This document shows, piece by piece, positions 6,349 to 7,246 of a DNA stretch of 7,246 nucleotides. The DNA is from CAYSLA01 sp964431685 (GTDB taxonomy: Bacteria; Armatimonadota; UBA5829). The notes under the pieces were generated by a model. It ran no database searches, was not told the origin of the DNA, and saw nothing but the letters and a program-made list of their open reading frames with translations. The translations under genes and the position numbers were made by a program. The stretch's first letter is position 1, and each line of letters starts with the position of its first letter. Where the stretch lies: assembly GCA_964431685.1 (NCBI GenBank), contig CAYSLA010000170.1:1-7246 (forward strand), given 5' to 3'.

Positions 6349-7188
6349 TTGGACCTGAGCAAGGTTCTTACAGCCTCCTATTGGGCGGAGTTTCTGAATG
6401 ACCACCTAGCAGAGGTTACGCTGGCCACGGGCAAGATTGTGGCCATCGCGATCGGCTACGTGGTCATTCGCTATCTTCTGCTCAGACTGATAGGGCGGTT
6501 CGGCAAGGCTGCAGTGAAGGCTGCCAGTCACGAACTGCTGCAGGCGCGACAGGCGAGGATTGCCACGCTCCAGGAAGTGCTAAAGAGTGCACTTGTGTTC
6601 GTCACTGGAGCAATCGGGTTCGTGATGATCCTGCAGGCCATTGGAATCAATGTCGTGCCATTGATCGCTACCGCGAGCATAGCCGGTCTGGCGATTGGCT
6701 TTGGCGCACAGAAGCTTGTGCGAGACGTCATTAGCGGATTCTTCATTCTGGTCGAGGACCAGTTTGGGGTTGGCGACTACATAACTATCGGGGCCGTGAC
6801 CGGCCAGGTCGAAGCAGTAGAACTCCGCACCACCCGCATTCGCAGCCGGACAGGCGAGCTCTACACCATCTCCAACGGCGACATCGCGCAAGTATGCAAC
6901 CTGTCCAGAGGCGGGCTCAGGCTGACGCTGGAGATCGGCGTGCCAGCGGCCAACGATCTGGACCGGGTCAAAGAACTGATAGTCGAGACTGGCCAGCGAC
7001 TGCGCGAGCAGTTTCCTGAAGGCATACTCTCGGATATAGAGTACAAAGGACCGGTCTCGGTCGTAGCCGCTACGATCAGGCTGGGCGTGTCCTTCGAATG
7101 CCTCCCCGAGTGCCGCGACGAGATTACCGCGGCATTCTACGACAAGACAGTCGCTTCGTTCAAGGCCCAATCCATAGCCCTGGCTTAG
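6349..7188 (+). CDS. MscS-family mechanosensitive ion channel
   Basis: Small mechanosensitive channel that opens on membrane tension to release solutes on osmotic downshock. At 279 residues it matches the basic MscS architecture (E. coli MscS has 286). Spans: TM1 about 22-46, TM2 about 78-100 and pore-lining TM3 about 102-123 with the Gly/Ala-rich ATASIAGLAIGFGAQKLV, followed by the family signature DVISGFFILVEDQFGVGDYI (126-145). The cytoplasmic beta domain (about 140-190) includes GQVEAVELRTTRIR and YTISNGDI, and an alpha/beta domain runs to the end. The TTG start at 6349 lies 6 bp after the ftsZ stop; AGGTAG overlapping that stop is the likely ribosome binding site, so coupling to ftsZ is probable. 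The partial similarity to YkuT-type channels does not fix a subfamily. A division role would be inference from position only. Confidence 0.95.
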   Translation: MDLSKVLTASYWAEFLNDHLAEVTLATGKIVAIAIGYVVIRYLLLRLIGRFGKAAVKAASHELLQARQARIATLQEVLKSALVFVTGAIGFVMILQAIGINVVPLIATASIAGLAIGFGAQKLVRDVISGFFILVEDQFGVGDYITIGAVTGQVEAVELRTTRIRSRTGELYTISNGDIAQVCNLSRGGLRLTLEIGVPAANDLDRVKELIVETGQRLREQFPEGILSDIEYKGPVSVVAATIRLGVSFECLPECRDEITAAFYDKTVASFKAQSIALA

Positions 7189-7246
7189 CCCGCATTATCC
7201 ACGTAAGAGCTCAGACTATGTGAGAAACCACGTCATCCTGAACTTG
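7189..7246 (+). other. Non-coding 3' flank of the operon
   Basis: After the mscS stop there are 58 bases without a supported gene. There is no GC-rich hairpin followed by a T run, so no intrinsic terminator is seen. CTCA at 7210-7213 can pair with TGAG at 7221-7224, which is too weak to call. CCACGT occurs twice (7199-7204 and 7228-7233). Confidence 0.5.
7231..7246. repeat. Possible left half of a dispersed palindromic repeat, cut by the window edge
   Basis: The last 16 bases read CGTCATCCTGAACTTG. From memory, this resembles the left arm of a REP-like intergenic palindrome seen in varied bacterial genomes, in which the arm is followed by a loop and TTCAGGAT. The right arm would lie beyond the window, so the inverted repeat cannot be confirmed here. 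Confidence 0.3.

Noticed and set aside
7210..7224. CTCA/TGAG inverted repeat after mscS as a terminator
   Set aside because: A 4-bp stem with a 7-base loop and no T run is too weak.
1..7246. tRNA, rRNA, CRISPR arrays, insertion sequences or phage genes
   Set aside because: Almost the whole window is accounted for by eight conserved coding genes, and no cloverleaf, regular repeat array or transposase motif was seen.

Overview
The window is a single-strand, tightly packed piece of a division and cell wall (dcw-type) operon. All eight supported genes read on the + strand in the order murB (5' end outside the window), ddl, ftsQ/divIB, a DUF881 (YlxW-like) membrane protein, sbp (DUF1290 small basic protein), ftsA, ftsZ and an MscS-type mechanosensitive channel. 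Junctions are short or overlapping: 7-bp overlap murB/ddl, 4-bp ATGA overlap ddl/ftsQ, 26 bp to DUF881, 55 bp to sbp, 8 bp to ftsA, about 69 bp to the preferred ftsZ start, and 6 bp from ftsZ to mscS. No internal gap looks able to hold a strong promoter or terminator, so one transcript entering from upstream is the simplest reading (inference).

The organism is a bacterium with a peptidoglycan wall and FtsZ-based division, with moderately GC-rich DNA by eye. The DUF881 plus sbp pair between ftsQ and ftsA is known from Firmicutes such as Bacillus (ylxW, ylxX, sbp) and occurs in related Gram-positive-side lineages. Having murB and ddl directly before ftsQ is a wider bacterial pattern. This points to a Firmicutes-like or deep terrabacterial lineage (Armatimonadota would fit), but the phylum cannot be fixed from this window.

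Functionally, murB and ddl supply cytoplasmic peptidoglycan precursors (UDP-MurNAc and D-Ala-D-Ala). FtsQ is the single-pass periplasmic or extracytoplasmic divisome hub. The DUF881 and Sbp proteins are membrane proteins of poorly known function that travel with division genes. FtsA tethers FtsZ filaments to the membrane, and FtsZ forms the ring. The channel gene directly behind ftsZ would be co-expressed with the divisome, possibly coupling osmotic protection to envelope growth (inference).

Most of the window is ordinary conserved machinery and I see no clear new system. The points most worth a second look are the ftsZ-mscS adjacency, the DUF881/Sbp pair, local divergence and a short linker in FtsZ, a Ser-to-Cys change at the expected MurB proton donor, five cysteines in the extracytoplasmic part of FtsQ, an in-frame A8 slippery run in ftsQ, and a possible half of a dispersed palindromic repeat at the right edge.
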